Positions 7,832 through 15,494 of a DNA stretch of 19,926 nt are shown piece by piece. The DNA comes from Proteobacteria bacterium UBA1673 (GTDB lineage Bacteria > Pseudomonadota > Gammaproteobacteria > Comchoanobacterales > Comchoanobacteraceae): assembly GCA_002320385.1 (NCBI GenBank), contig DCKN01000031.1, forward strand, positions 1 to 19,926. Reading direction: 5' to 3'. Position 1 is the stretch's first letter. Every line of letters begins with the position of its first letter. The notes under the pieces were generated by a model, which was given only the letters and a program-made list of their open reading frames with translations, had not been told where the DNA came from and made no database searches. Position numbers and translations under genes: made by a program.

Positions 7832-8844
7832 TTTTACAGGGACAAATCAAAAAGTACGGTGAAATGCATCAATCGGATATTATTCGGCTGAAAAAAGCGA
7901 TTGGCATTTTTTTGGATGTAACATCATCATTAGCGCTTTCACCGATCGCGTTTTGCTTAAGGCTACTCAATAGTATCAAGGACATTACGATCTGGCTTAT
8001 TGCAGCGGTTATAGGATTGATTAAATTAACGGCGCAAAAAGTATATAGGACACTGAATAGCGGCGCGATTCACTTAAAAAATCTCGTCTTAGCATTGACA
8101 GGCTATGTTAAAAAAGACATCAAAAACAATAGATCAAACAGACCAATTAGGCGACAAACAGGTAACGTCGTGAGCCCGAGCAAAGCGGCCATCGAATTCT
8201 CTAAGCGAGCAAAAAAGCCAACCATTGACGAAAAAATTGAGACAAAGCGTCTCGAATTGACCGTGCTGAAAGAGAAAATTTCTACCCTCAACAAAGATAG
8301 TATAGACAACACTCTAAAACAGATTACTCTTCAGAAAATAGAAGATTTTATACCTAAATTGAAAGATCTGACTACCGCTGACGAGGTCACAAAAGTAAAA
8401 CTCTATGAGTTGATGCTAGGAAGGATAACTGCTAGAAATAATATGAGTTACGCTAAAAACAATGCTGAACTTAGACAAATCATAATCGTAGCACTCAGCT
8501 TGCTTGAAGAGTCTCTTGATAGAACAGACAATGAGCTTCAAGGCCTCAAAGAGGAAGTTGGAGAGCAGTTATATAAAAGAAGCATCTACCAGCACCAACG
8601 AGATGCGACAAAAGCAATGAAATTAGGTATTAAGCTAGAACAAGATGTACAAACTTTAAGCTATGATGACATCAAAAATGACTTTCACAGCTTCATGGCA
8701 AAAGTTGGTGTAGGAAAGGAATTAGCAGAAACCAACGACATCTCCCGAAATGACGAAACTGACAGCACAATAAGTATGAGTAGTAATGAAGATCACTTTG
8801 AAGCTGGGACTCATAATGGCAACGGTCAGTGTCTGGTGATGTAA
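7828..8844 (+). CDS. Unrecognised membrane/helical protein ending in a CaaX box (CLVM)
   Basis: 338 residues. The start is secure: AAGGAG at 7816-7821 lies 6 bases before ATG 7828, which overlaps the previous stop by 4 bases. Hydrophobic segments at about 24-48 and 52-69 could form a membrane hairpin; an amphipathic stretch follows near 82-93. Residues 95-135 are basic (NRSNRPIRRQ, SKRAKKP) and residues of about 135-290 are helical or coiled-coil. The tail is polar and ends GNGQCLVM-stop. Cys-Leu-Val-Met is a canonical CaaX motif whose last Met favours farnesyltransferase in eukaryotic cells. Bacteria have no such enzyme, so the motif would matter only if the protein enters a host. Caution: the stop is followed directly by ATG in the same frame (60 codons at 8845), so this end may instead result from a nonsense mutation. 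Function unknown. Confidence 0.78.
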   Translation: MILQGQIKKYGEMHQSDIIRLKKAIGIFLDVTSSLALSPIAFCLRLLNSIKDITIWLIAAVIGLIKLTAQKVYRTLNSGAIHLKNLVLALTGYVKKDIKNNRSNRPIRRQTGNVVSPSKAAIEFSKRAKKPTIDEKIETKRLELTVLKEKISTLNKDSIDNTLKQITLQKIEDFIPKLKDLTTADEVTKVKLYELMLGRITARNNMSYAKNNAELRQIIIVALSLLEESLDRTDNELQGLKEEVGEQLYKRSIYQHQRDATKAMKLGIKLEQDVQTLSYDDIKNDFHSFMAKVGVGKELAETNDISRNDETDSTISMSSNEDHFEAGTHNGNGQCLVM

Positions 8845-9027
8845 ATGAGATTTATTTTAAAGTTTTTTGATGACTGTTTGAAAACCGATAATGTCGGCAA
8901 AACGGCGCAAATGGATGAAAAACAGAATTCAAATGTGAACAAACCAATCAATGATTGTTATGATGAATTAGATGAATTATCAATTGGTTCAACTGATTCA
9001 ATACCCAAAGGATTTGGGCTTGAATAG
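8845..9027 (+). CDS. Small acidic protein, or detached tail of the preceding gene
   Basis: 60 residues. It starts MRFILKFFDDCLK, which could form an amphipathic helix, and ends in an acidic/Ser-rich tail (DELDELSIGSTDSIPKGFGLE split as DELDEL and GSTDSIPKGFGLE). Its ATG directly follows the TAA of the previous gene and is in the same frame, with GGTG 8 bases upstream as a weak ribosome site. Either it is an independent small gene translated by coupling, or the two frames were once a single gene of about 399 codons now cut by a stop. The acidic patch followed by a short end with small and hydrophobic residues is the sort of tail seen on type IVB effectors, but that pattern is weakly specific. 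Confidence 0.45.
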   Translation: MRFILKFFDDCLKTDNVGKTAQMDEKQNSNVNKPINDCYDELDELSIGSTDSIPKGFGLE

Positions 9028-9052
9028 GATTTCAATATTCTTTAACGCATGC

Positions 9053-9058
9053 AAGGGG
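9053..9058 (+). promoter_or_regulatory. Ribosome binding site that decides the start at 9064
   Basis: AAGGGG is placed 5 bases before ATG 9064. An in-frame ATG at 9049 lies upstream of this site and would leave it inside the coding region, so 9064 is the better start. Confidence 0.7.
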
Positions 9059-9063
9059 AAAAT

Positions 9064-10350
9064 ATGTCAATTACCGATGCAACCTACTCTGTGATAAATA
9101 CATTTAAGAAAAGTCTACTACACAACTACTGGCATGATACTTCGATCAGCATAAGTGGAGGTATTAGCCTCATGATCGATATAATTCTACTGACAGGCAC
9201 GCTTTTAGCTGTAAATCTTTCATTGTTTATGGTCTTTGTCATACTTTTTTCGTGTAAACTATACAACAGCTTCAAACCGCAAGGCACCGCAACTAACCCT
9301 GTGGCCAAGACAAAGAATATTCTAAGCAATAGCTCTGCTTATTTACACAAAATTTCAAAAGACAAGCTACCCACTTTCAGGTGGCCATCTATACTGCGAG
9401 CTCATCCCAATGCTCGTGACAAAGGCAAATCCAAATACTCAACTAGTAAGCAGCAATCGCCCAAAGCACAGTCATTGCAAAGCGTAGTCGCTGACAAGAA
9501 ACAAGTTAAACTAAAGCCTGTAGCCGAACCAATCAAACATATACCAAATGCGATGCTATTTGAATACATTAAGAACCTACACCAGGGAAAGGCATGGTCA
9601 AACGAAACAACCAGTGAGGCGCATGATCGTCAAAAAGCCGATTTCTTGAGTGACAATGCAGAGGAGATATTCAAATCTGCCCAGGAATCATTCTCAGACC
9701 CCCAAAAAATACCTTTTGAGGATCCTTACGGGACGATCGTCGCAGTGTTTCCAGAGCTAGAGACGCTCACTGATACAAAGATTATCGCGCAAGTGGGAAA
9801 ACACCACAAGCCCGAAAATGTTGACCAAACTCGTAATTACAATCAGCTTAAAAAGCAACATCGTATAAGATTACTTGCATTTTTACTCCAAAATTCGACT
9901 CACGCAGATGTCGTAATCAACGATTTATGTCATGTCGCAACGCGAGTCTGGAAAATTTCATATCCGTATTACACAACATTTAAACAAAATTTTTATAATC
10001 AGTTCAAGGACGAAACACATCCATATCTACCTGATGATATAATAACCATTAAGAATAAGCTCAGCTGGAGCGACAAGATAAATCAAGCATCCACTGAGAG
10101 ACTCCTAGAGAAAATCAACAACAATACACAGATGGCAATCATCTATAGAATTGTCCATTTGATCATACAAACCAGCTATAATCCGCAGTTTGATGCGCCC
10201 AAAGCTTACGATGAGTTAATATTAATCAATCGCTTTCAACCAGAAATCTTCAACAAAATCATTAAATCCAACAACACTACTGAATTACAATCGCTCATCG
10301 AGTGTCATCCTGAGATCATTGATCAGTCGCTTTTAAGCATTAATCCTTAA
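9064..10350 (+). CDS. Unrecognised protein with N-terminal membrane hairpin
   Basis: 428 residues from ATG 9064, which has a strong Shine-Dalgarno sequence. Two adjacent hydrophobic segments at about 28-66 (SISGGISLMIDIILLTGTLL, then AVNLSLFMVFVILFSC) form a likely membrane hairpin. A basic, Ser/Lys/Pro-rich linker follows (about 75-160, KGKSKYSTSKQQSPKAQS), then a soluble region of about 270 residues, helical in composition. No catalytic motif recognised. The last 50 residues contain two loosely similar units with PEI cores (FQPEIFNKI and CHPEIIDQS), hinting at short helical repeats. A decayed further copy lies just past the stop. It is the last gene of the 6158-10350 cluster and has a membrane-plus-helical layout like its neighbours. 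No function can be given. Confidence 0.75.
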   Translation: MSITDATYSVINTFKKSLLHNYWHDTSISISGGISLMIDIILLTGTLLAVNLSLFMVFVILFSCKLYNSFKPQGTATNPVAKTKNILSNSSAYLHKISKDKLPTFRWPSILRAHPNARDKGKSKYSTSKQQSPKAQSLQSVVADKKQVKLKPVAEPIKHIPNAMLFEYIKNLHQGKAWSNETTSEAHDRQKADFLSDNAEEIFKSAQESFSDPQKIPFEDPYGTIVAVFPELETLTDTKIIAQVGKHHKPENVDQTRNYNQLKKQHRIRLLAFLLQNSTHADVVINDLCHVATRVWKISYPYYTTFKQNFYNQFKDETHPYLPDDIITIKNKLSWSDKINQASTERLLEKINNNTQMAIIYRIVHLIIQTSYNPQFDAPKAYDELILINRFQPEIFNKIIKSNNTTELQSLIECHPEIIDQSLLSINP

Positions 10351-10417
10351 CAGTATGATTAAAACCAACAACACTGATGCGTTACATGGGATGTTAAACG
10401 ATCATCCAAATCATTAA
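10258..10417 (+). repeat. Decayed duplicate of a gene's 3' end just past its stop
   Basis: Bases 10258-10278 inside the gene and 10355-10375 after its stop are nearly the same (only c/g and t/a changes in the first 20 bases), 97 bp apart. Reading the second copy from ATG 10355 gives MIKTNNTDALHGMLNDHPNH-stop (10417), matching IIKSNNTTELQSLIECHPEI in the gene. 97 is not a multiple of 3, so the second copy is out of frame. It looks like a tandem repeat unit lost from the coding sequence. The rest of 10418-10578 holds nothing I can name. Confidence 0.65.
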
Positions 10418-10578
10418 TTACGCATCAACTAATACCGAGAGCAGTATACAACTAAAAGGATCTAACGCGTTCTGTTAAGACACTATTTCACGCAACCAGT
10501 GCGGCCATTATCTAAATATAACGGTATAGACACGCGAAATTGAGTGGTTAAAATAGCATTCAAAACGATCCTAACCCA

Positions 10579-11934
10579 ATGGTTCTCAACCTACTACCCT
10601 TCTTTCTTGGTATCGCTCAAGTCTATTACTGGCAGGAGCAACACATACTATTACAGATTGGTACACTCATATCATTATACCAACAACGATTAAAGAATAT
10701 TCATACATTTTTTCTAAGTGCGCTGTTATTTATAAGTGGTGGTCTGCTTTACAAAGCGTACAATCGTCGATTATTCAGTACTGTGGCGCACATAACATGT
10801 GCACTAAAGAATAAAAAGGCATGTGTCATCCAGGCAGCCACCATGCCAGTCATGATAACAAAAAACAAGTTTAAATATCGTATGCGCATCATTAGCTGTG
10901 GGAATTATCAAGCTCGCGTACCGATTTATACAACCGTATTTTCAAGGCAAATCGATTGCAGTATCGGGGATTTGTTTTACCTATCTACTGAAAACAGTCA
11001 AATTATTGATCCAAGCATTATTTATCGGTTAAACCCTAAGCGTCTTCGCAGTCATCGTAATTTGTTTTCATTGTCCATCCGTAAAACTCAAGATCTTCAG
11101 AAAATCCAAGCGATCACTGCCGAAAAAAATCCATTAATATGGTTACGCGCACATACGATTAGAGGATATAGCTTAGGGCAAGGTCACCCAATCACAACAG
11201 CATTAAGCCTCGCATTATTATTCGGAGAACAATCACAAATTCCACAGGATATCTGGCGCTTGTTCAAAAACACTGGGACCGCACACTTAATTGCAATATC
11301 TGGTTTGCATATGACACTGATTGGACAAATCATATGTCGTTGTCTACAGTTTTTTCTATGCAGAATCATCACCATTAACCCACTATTCTATTCAGAACAC
11401 CTCGCCAACTGCTTTTTGATACTCTATGCGATTTTATCTGGGCTACCACCCTCTTGTATACGTGCAGTCGGCATGGCAACACTCCGAACAACATTAAAGT
11501 TTAACTATTTTCGCACATCTTCACTTAATATCACACTTACTATCTTGTTTGCTCATTGCATCATATTACCCGAACATATAGCAAGTGTTGGATTTCAGTT
11601 ATCCTACGGGATGGTTATCAGCTTGCAAGTGGTTGATCGAGTGATTCCTAATCGGTGGCTAACACTCAAGAAATGGCTTAGTATACCGTGCGTATCAAGC
11701 CTATGGTCATTATTCTACTGGAAAACACTGATCATCGTTGGACCATTGGCCAACGCGATTGCCGTTCCTTGGATCAGTACAATGATTTTACCAGTAACAA
11801 TCATGAGCTGCCTTGTTTCAACCATTAATATGTTCATCGCACAAAAAATTCAAATGATCGTCACGATAAACTGGAGCTTATTGTTATACATATTGCGTCA
11901 ATGTGATCATTGGATACCTACTGTAAGCATATAG
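10579..11934 (+). CDS. comEC: ComEC/Rec2-like DNA uptake channel, truncated
   Basis: 451 residues. ComEC forms the inner-membrane channel that brings single-stranded transforming DNA into the cell. Seen: N-terminal hydrophobic segments (1-58); an OB-fold-like beta region (about 80-150); and the Competence domain with its hallmark NTGTAHLIAISGLHM at 231-245, followed by SGLPPSCIRAVGMATLR near 283-300 (family: SGxxxSxxRAxxM) and several membrane helices to the end. Intact proteobacterial ComEC is usually about 700-800 residues and ends in a metallo-beta-lactamase-like nuclease domain, absent from this frame. A remnant lies just downstream in another frame. I see no strong Shine-Dalgarno sequence at ATG 10579. 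Probably inactive for transformation, although the channel part could persist alone. Confidence 0.85.
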   Translation: MVLNLLPFFLGIAQVYYWQEQHILLQIGTLISLYQQRLKNIHTFFLSALLFISGGLLYKAYNRRLFSTVAHITCALKNKKACVIQAATMPVMITKNKFKYRMRIISCGNYQARVPIYTTVFSRQIDCSIGDLFYLSTENSQIIDPSIIYRLNPKRLRSHRNLFSLSIRKTQDLQKIQAITAEKNPLIWLRAHTIRGYSLGQGHPITTALSLALLFGEQSQIPQDIWRLFKNTGTAHLIAISGLHMTLIGQIICRCLQFFLCRIITINPLFYSEHLANCFLILYAILSGLPPSCIRAVGMATLRTTLKFNYFRTSSLNITLTILFAHCIILPEHIASVGFQLSYGMVISLQVVDRVIPNRWLTLKKWLSIPCVSSLWSLFYWKTLIIVGPLANAIAVPWISTMILPVTIMSCLVSTINMFIAQKIQMIVTINWSLLLYILRQCDHWIPTVSI

Positions 11935-11978
11935 GGCTAAATTGATCAATGACATGACCATCATCAAACCATCACGCA

Positions 11979-12422
11979 TTGATTAAAATGAATCTAGAAA
12001 ATATCATCAACCAGCCATGGGTTGACATTATACTCATTTTTATAGTCAATTTTCTTCCAACAGGTAAGCGTAGTTATAATCTTTATTTGGGTATGATTCT
12101 GTTGGCATGGCATCACTATTTACCATTAACCAAAAAGCAAACCATACATCATTCACCCTTTGTTATCACTAGTACCATCAAAAATAGCGTACAACACATT
12201 ATGGTTGATTGTTATGGTAACGCGTGTGCAGGCAATACCACTTGGCGATGGATTATACAAAAAATGCACCTAAAGCCGCAAACAAGACTGGAACTAATTA
12301 ACTGTCATATTTGGCATGATATTTTGTTTTTTAGTTTGCCAAAAGAAATCAGTAGAGAACATATCGTGATACATAGATTGTACGGTCCAACAATCATCAA
12401 ACATATACAAAATGATGCTTAA
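11979..12422 (+). pseudogene. comEC: Eroded C-terminal part of comEC
   Basis: 147 codons from TTG 11979 (or ATG 11988), in a different frame from the comEC part that ends at 11934. Both frames carry stops between 11932 and 11957, so a single ribosomal frameshift cannot join them. The translation follows the expected order of a ComEC C-terminus. A last membrane helix with the LPTGKRSYNLYLG pattern (family: LPRGxPxRxLG) comes first. Then VQHIMVDCYGN stands where intact proteins have a strand ending VLYDTG. Then AGNTTWRWIIQKMHL occupies the place of the helix before the metal site, and INCHIWHD the place of the SHxDxDH metal motif. The metal ligands are degraded and about 150 further residues are missing. 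It has no reason to be functional as a nuclease. Confidence 0.6.
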
Positions 12423-12500
12423 AATAGCACTGTATAATGTGGTTATGTGTACAATTTGATCTGAATAATACTTTATAAACGATATGTATCGTCAGCACAT

Positions 12501-12528
12501 TTGTGCAAAAGAAGTAATATGTTAATAT
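12501..12528 (+). promoter_or_regulatory. Possible promoter for the membrane protein at 12552
   Basis: TTGTGC (12501-12506) and TAATAT (12523-12528) with a 16-base spacer, 23 bases before ATG 12552. Neither hexamer is perfect. Confidence 0.35.
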
Positions 12529-12551
12529 AAGAATAATCATAAGGACACAAT

Positions 12552-13532
12552 ATGCGTAATCAATCAAAACTGGTGCTACTGGCTGAAATAAGGCCTGGAC
12601 GATTAATCAAACATCTTGGACCGTGGCTACCACTACTAGCGATCATCGCCAATTATGTCCCCTCAATACTATCTATCAATCCAGGTATACAATTGTCACT
12701 ACAAATGCTTTGGTGTCTTTTTAGCATCAATGGGCACATATTTAACAGGAAAACAGTCCAACAACGCTGTCAGTATGGTACATACCATAATGACCAACCA
12801 GAATACCAACGCAAACGACAGCATATTTGTGTAAAATCAATAACTTCCATGCTCATTGGATTTTGTTTCAGCAGCCTCATACTCGTTATTTGCAAGCTAT
12901 TTTCAATTCCTGTTCTTGAATTAGTGAATATTTTCTCACCATTTCTCGCAGCGTTTACCCAATCCTATTACGGTATCATCACAGCCCTCTTCAGTGCATG
13001 CTTTGGGCTATATCATGGTGTAAGCTATTATCGATATCAAAGATTCCTATTAGAAAAGAAGGTCACTGCTCAAAATCAGCGGTGCGTATGCTCAAATAAT
13101 CGGAGTGGTTTTCTACATAGTATACGCATGAATTTTTTCAGTCAGGAACATTTATTCACGAGATATTCAGCACACTGGATGAGCGGATTTATCAACAATT
13201 TCTACCTCATCACTGCTTGCATTCTTTTTTTATCTGGCCACCCTATTCATCTAGCCACGCTCGGACAAATATGGCTAATGAATCAACAGATAAGCAGTGA
13301 AAATTTGAAGTATCAAATTGTCACTAGCATCATTATAACAGGCATTACAACAAGCTGGCTTAACCGATATAAACCAATGTCAGATGATTATATCTGCCAC
13401 AAGGTTGCCGAAATCGCTCGCGTTTCCTGGGTCAAGGAATTACAACAGTTCACCTCTGAAACAACAAATGAGGAGCGCTATAGAAATCTTCTAGAAGAGC
13501 AAGCTCGCGCATCAGCGATACTTAGATTTTAA
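12552..13532 (+). CDS. Polytopic membrane protein, paralogue of the gene at 14545
   Basis: 326 residues. AAGGA lies 6 bases before ATG 12552, so the start is secure. About four to six membrane segments are visible: near 24-42 (WLPLLAIIANYVPSIL), 45-60, 95-115 (MLIGFCFSSLILVICKLF), 120-155 and 218-240 (FYLITACILFLSGHPIHL). The cytosolic-looking C-terminus has SDDYICHKVAEIARVSW then FT. Both ends match the minus-strand protein at 14545-15414: KxLGPxxPxxxxxxYxxPS near residues 20-40 and, gap-free over 25 residues, SxDYxxxKxxxIARxxWxxxxxxFT. I do not recognise the family. It lies directly after the comEC remnant and converges on the beta-barrel gene. Confidence 0.75.
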   Translation: MRNQSKLVLLAEIRPGRLIKHLGPWLPLLAIIANYVPSILSINPGIQLSLQMLWCLFSINGHIFNRKTVQQRCQYGTYHNDQPEYQRKRQHICVKSITSMLIGFCFSSLILVICKLFSIPVLELVNIFSPFLAAFTQSYYGIITALFSACFGLYHGVSYYRYQRFLLEKKVTAQNQRCVCSNNRSGFLHSIRMNFFSQEHLFTRYSAHWMSGFINNFYLITACILFLSGHPIHLATLGQIWLMNQQISSENLKYQIVTSIIITGITTSWLNRYKPMSDDYICHKVAEIARVSWVKELQQFTSETTNEERYRNLLEEQARASAILRF

Positions 13533-13542
13533 AAGAAACCGG

Positions 13543-13590
13543 CTCAACAAAGTTTTAATCTACAACAAACAACAAAAAGTTCTTGTTGAG
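13543..13590. terminator. Inverted repeat between convergent genes
   Basis: CTCAACAA (13543-13550) and TTGTTGAG (13583-13590) are perfect 8-base inverted arms around a 32-base AT-rich loop, in the 71-base gap between convergent genes. The long loop and lack of a clean T-run make it a weak bidirectional terminator at best. Confidence 0.3.
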
Positions 13591-13603
13591 TATCAAATGA
13601 CAG

Positions 13604-14464
13604 TTATAGGTAGTGATAACCAACAATAATGCCAAACATGAACGTTGTATTTTCGGGCTCTGAGCCAACATTATCTGCACCAAAACATGGGACTTTGACT
13701 TCATCACTTTCATCTATTTTCCAGTATTGTGCATTGGCGCCATAAAACCATTTCCTGTCATTTGAATACAAGCGTAAAGATGCCTCAATGCCAAACCCTT
13801 TCCTCTGCTTATTTTTCAAATCACTATCACAACTAGAGTAATTTGATAAGTGGCTAATCTGCCAACCATCCAGAAGATAATAATATTTCCATCGAATAAG
13901 CGAGGAAGATAACTTACTAGAAAATAAAGGGTGACGGTAGCTAAAACCAACTGGAACTAAATGCAAAAAGTTTTCTCTCTCGTAGCCTGAGTTACCGGTT
14001 GAAGTCATTGACAACCCCGAATCATTGTCAAGATATCGAAAGGCGTAACCAACACTGCTACAAAATGTATTATTATGACAATAATTCATGCTATTATCGA
14101 GCGTAAAAATCAAATTATCTTCGCCATTTACATAACCTGAACCATCACTGTTGTAGTCCACATTACCTAAGACAACAGTTGCCAATGTCTGAGTGAACCA
14201 ATCATGATGAATGAATCGTCGATAGTCCAATGTAAACGCGTGAATAACAGGCACACTGGTCAGAGACATAAAATAGTCTTTAGACCCTGTCTCTTCATTG
14301 AAAACCTTCTCCTCGTAACGATAATAGCTTGGCGCATACTCAATGCTAATCTTATAAGGCGTATATGAGGATTGCGAATCTGCATAACCAAATAGCGTTA
14401 GTGATACCAAAGCAAGCAAGCACCGGTTATATGAGTAAATAGAAGATAATCGTATTTGTTTCAT
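13604..14464 (-). CDS. Outer-membrane beta-barrel protein
   Basis: 286 residues with a likely signal peptide (basic start MKQIR, hydrophobic core about 14-26, cleavage near 28-31 after GYADS). The mature part is rich in Tyr, Ser, Asn and Gly and alternates polar and aromatic residues, as in transmembrane beta-strands. Examples are KISIEYAPSYYRY, AFTLDYRRF, SSVGYAFRYL, VGFSYRHPLF and the end strand TTFMFGIIVGYHYL. The last residue is Leu after Tyr, close to the aromatic ending usual for barrels assembled by BAM. Four mature cysteines (CHNNTFC, SSCDSD, VPCFG) could form loop disulfides. Start ATG 14464 follows GGGTA and a TATAAT promoter. I cannot assign a specific family or ligand; a surface or adhesion role is only a guess. 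Confidence 0.75.
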   Translation of the reverse strand: MKQIRLSSIYSYNRCLLALVSLTLFGYADSQSSYTPYKISIEYAPSYYRYEEKVFNEETGSKDYFMSLTSVPVIHAFTLDYRRFIHHDWFTQTLATVVLGNVDYNSDGSGYVNGEDNLIFTLDNSMNYCHNNTFCSSVGYAFRYLDNDSGLSMTSTGNSGYERENFLHLVPVGFSYRHPLFSSKLSSSLIRWKYYYLLDGWQISHLSNYSSCDSDLKNKQRKGFGIEASLRLYSNDRKWFYGANAQYWKIDESDEVKVPCFGADNVGSEPENTTFMFGIIVGYHYL

Positions 14465-14490
14465 TACCCAAATTAAATTAATACATACAA

Positions 14491-14496
14491 ATTATA
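14491..14496 (-). promoter_or_regulatory. -10 element of the beta-barrel gene
   Basis: A perfect TATAAT on the minus strand, 26 bases before ATG 14464. No good -35 hexamer is visible at 16-18 bases, so it may need an activator. Confidence 0.4.
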
Positions 14497-14544
14497 GGTA
14501 ATCAAAACTTAATAATCTAGGGAAAAACTGAAATTATTCGTAAT

Positions 14545-15414
14545 TTATAGATGGTTTGCAGGTGATTCAGGGGAATCATCGCCGGCTGTAAAGATCCTCA
14601 TTGCAGAATCCCAACGAAGCCTTGCGATGGCAGAGAGCTTCTCGGCAAGATAGTCACTTGATAATTTTTTGTTTGCATATGAAATTCTAGCAGTCATAAG
14701 CGATGAAATACCGATCATTTTCCATATGAATAACCCCCTCAGTAACAATTGAAGCTGAGCACTAAAAAACATCATCCCTAGGGAAAATCCAACAAAAAAT
14801 ATGTTATAAAAGACTACCAAACAATCACAAACAACTCTTACAACACGATGTTTTAGTAAGATAACATCATGCAATTGTCTATTGAGCAAATCAACTCGAA
14901 GATCATCACGATGCAAGTGTAAAGAATATGCATTCATTTTCAATGATAAAGCATGATATTTCTGGTCGTATCTCAACGCAGCCACGACCACGCTAAATAC
15001 AGAGATAATCGTCGTAGGTAAGTTAAAAGGTTCTTCAGAAAGTAAAAGTTCATATAAAGGCGTTGCAGGAAGTCTAAAGATCATGATACACATTAAACAT
15101 GCAAGACTAAATGTAATCAGACCTATGAAAAAGGCATCAATTAATACCGTCAATTTTTTTTGATGATTTTGTCGACTACCAGCTGCGTATAACTGCCCTT
15201 CAAGTTTTTGCTCTAGATTGCGCGGGTGAACAAAACAAAAATAACCTGTCAGAAAAACAAAAAAAAGATAAAATACTTGCAAACTCCGACCACTAGACAG
15301 CGACGGCATCAAATAACAAGCCCAACTGGCTATAGGAACGATTGGACCAAGACGCTTGAAAAACTTTCCAAGACGTTGCCAGAAAAGATCGTGCAATGGA
15401 TTAAGTTCTTTCAT
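14545..15414 (-). CDS. Polytopic membrane protein, paralogue of the gene at 12552
   Basis: 289 residues from ATG 15414; a TTG two codons upstream (15420) is less likely. Membrane segments are visible near 24-38, 45-62 (FYLFFVFLTGYFCFV), 90-115 (AFFIGLITFSLACLMCIMIF), 130-150 and 195-235. N-terminal KRLGPIVPIASWACYLMPS and C-terminal SSDYLAEKLSAIARLRW...FT match the protein at 12552 with the same order and spacing, so the two are paralogues. The family is not recognised. Upstream, between it and tgt, lies a short inverted repeat GTAAC-GG-GTTAC at 15454-15465, which could be an operator or just a small hairpin. Function unknown; the position beside the beta-barrel gene suggests an envelope role, but that is inference. 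Confidence 0.75.
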   Translation of the reverse strand: MKELNPLHDLFWQRLGKFFKRLGPIVPIASWACYLMPSLSSGRSLQVFYLFFVFLTGYFCFVHPRNLEQKLEGQLYAAGSRQNHQKKLTVLIDAFFIGLITFSLACLMCIMIFRLPATPLYELLLSEEPFNLPTTIISVFSVVVAALRYDQKYHALSLKMNAYSLHLHRDDLRVDLLNRQLHDVILLKHRVVRVVCDCLVVFYNIFFVGFSLGMMFFSAQLQLLLRGLFIWKMIGISSLMTARISYANKKLSSDYLAEKLSAIARLRWDSAMRIFTAGDDSPESPANHL

Positions 15415-15494
15415 ATACAAAAAACACTAGACTAAAAATATCTTAATATCAGTGTAACGGGTTACAATCGCAAGTCAACGAGATTTTAACAATG

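Noticed and set aside
8845..9027. Calling the Dot/Icm-type acidic tail proof of secretion
   Set aside because: The pattern is too weak to rely on; kept only as a remark.
11932..11988. Programmed frameshift joining the two comEC parts
   Set aside because: The upstream frame stops at 11934 and the downstream frame has a stop at 11955-11957, so the two never overlap.
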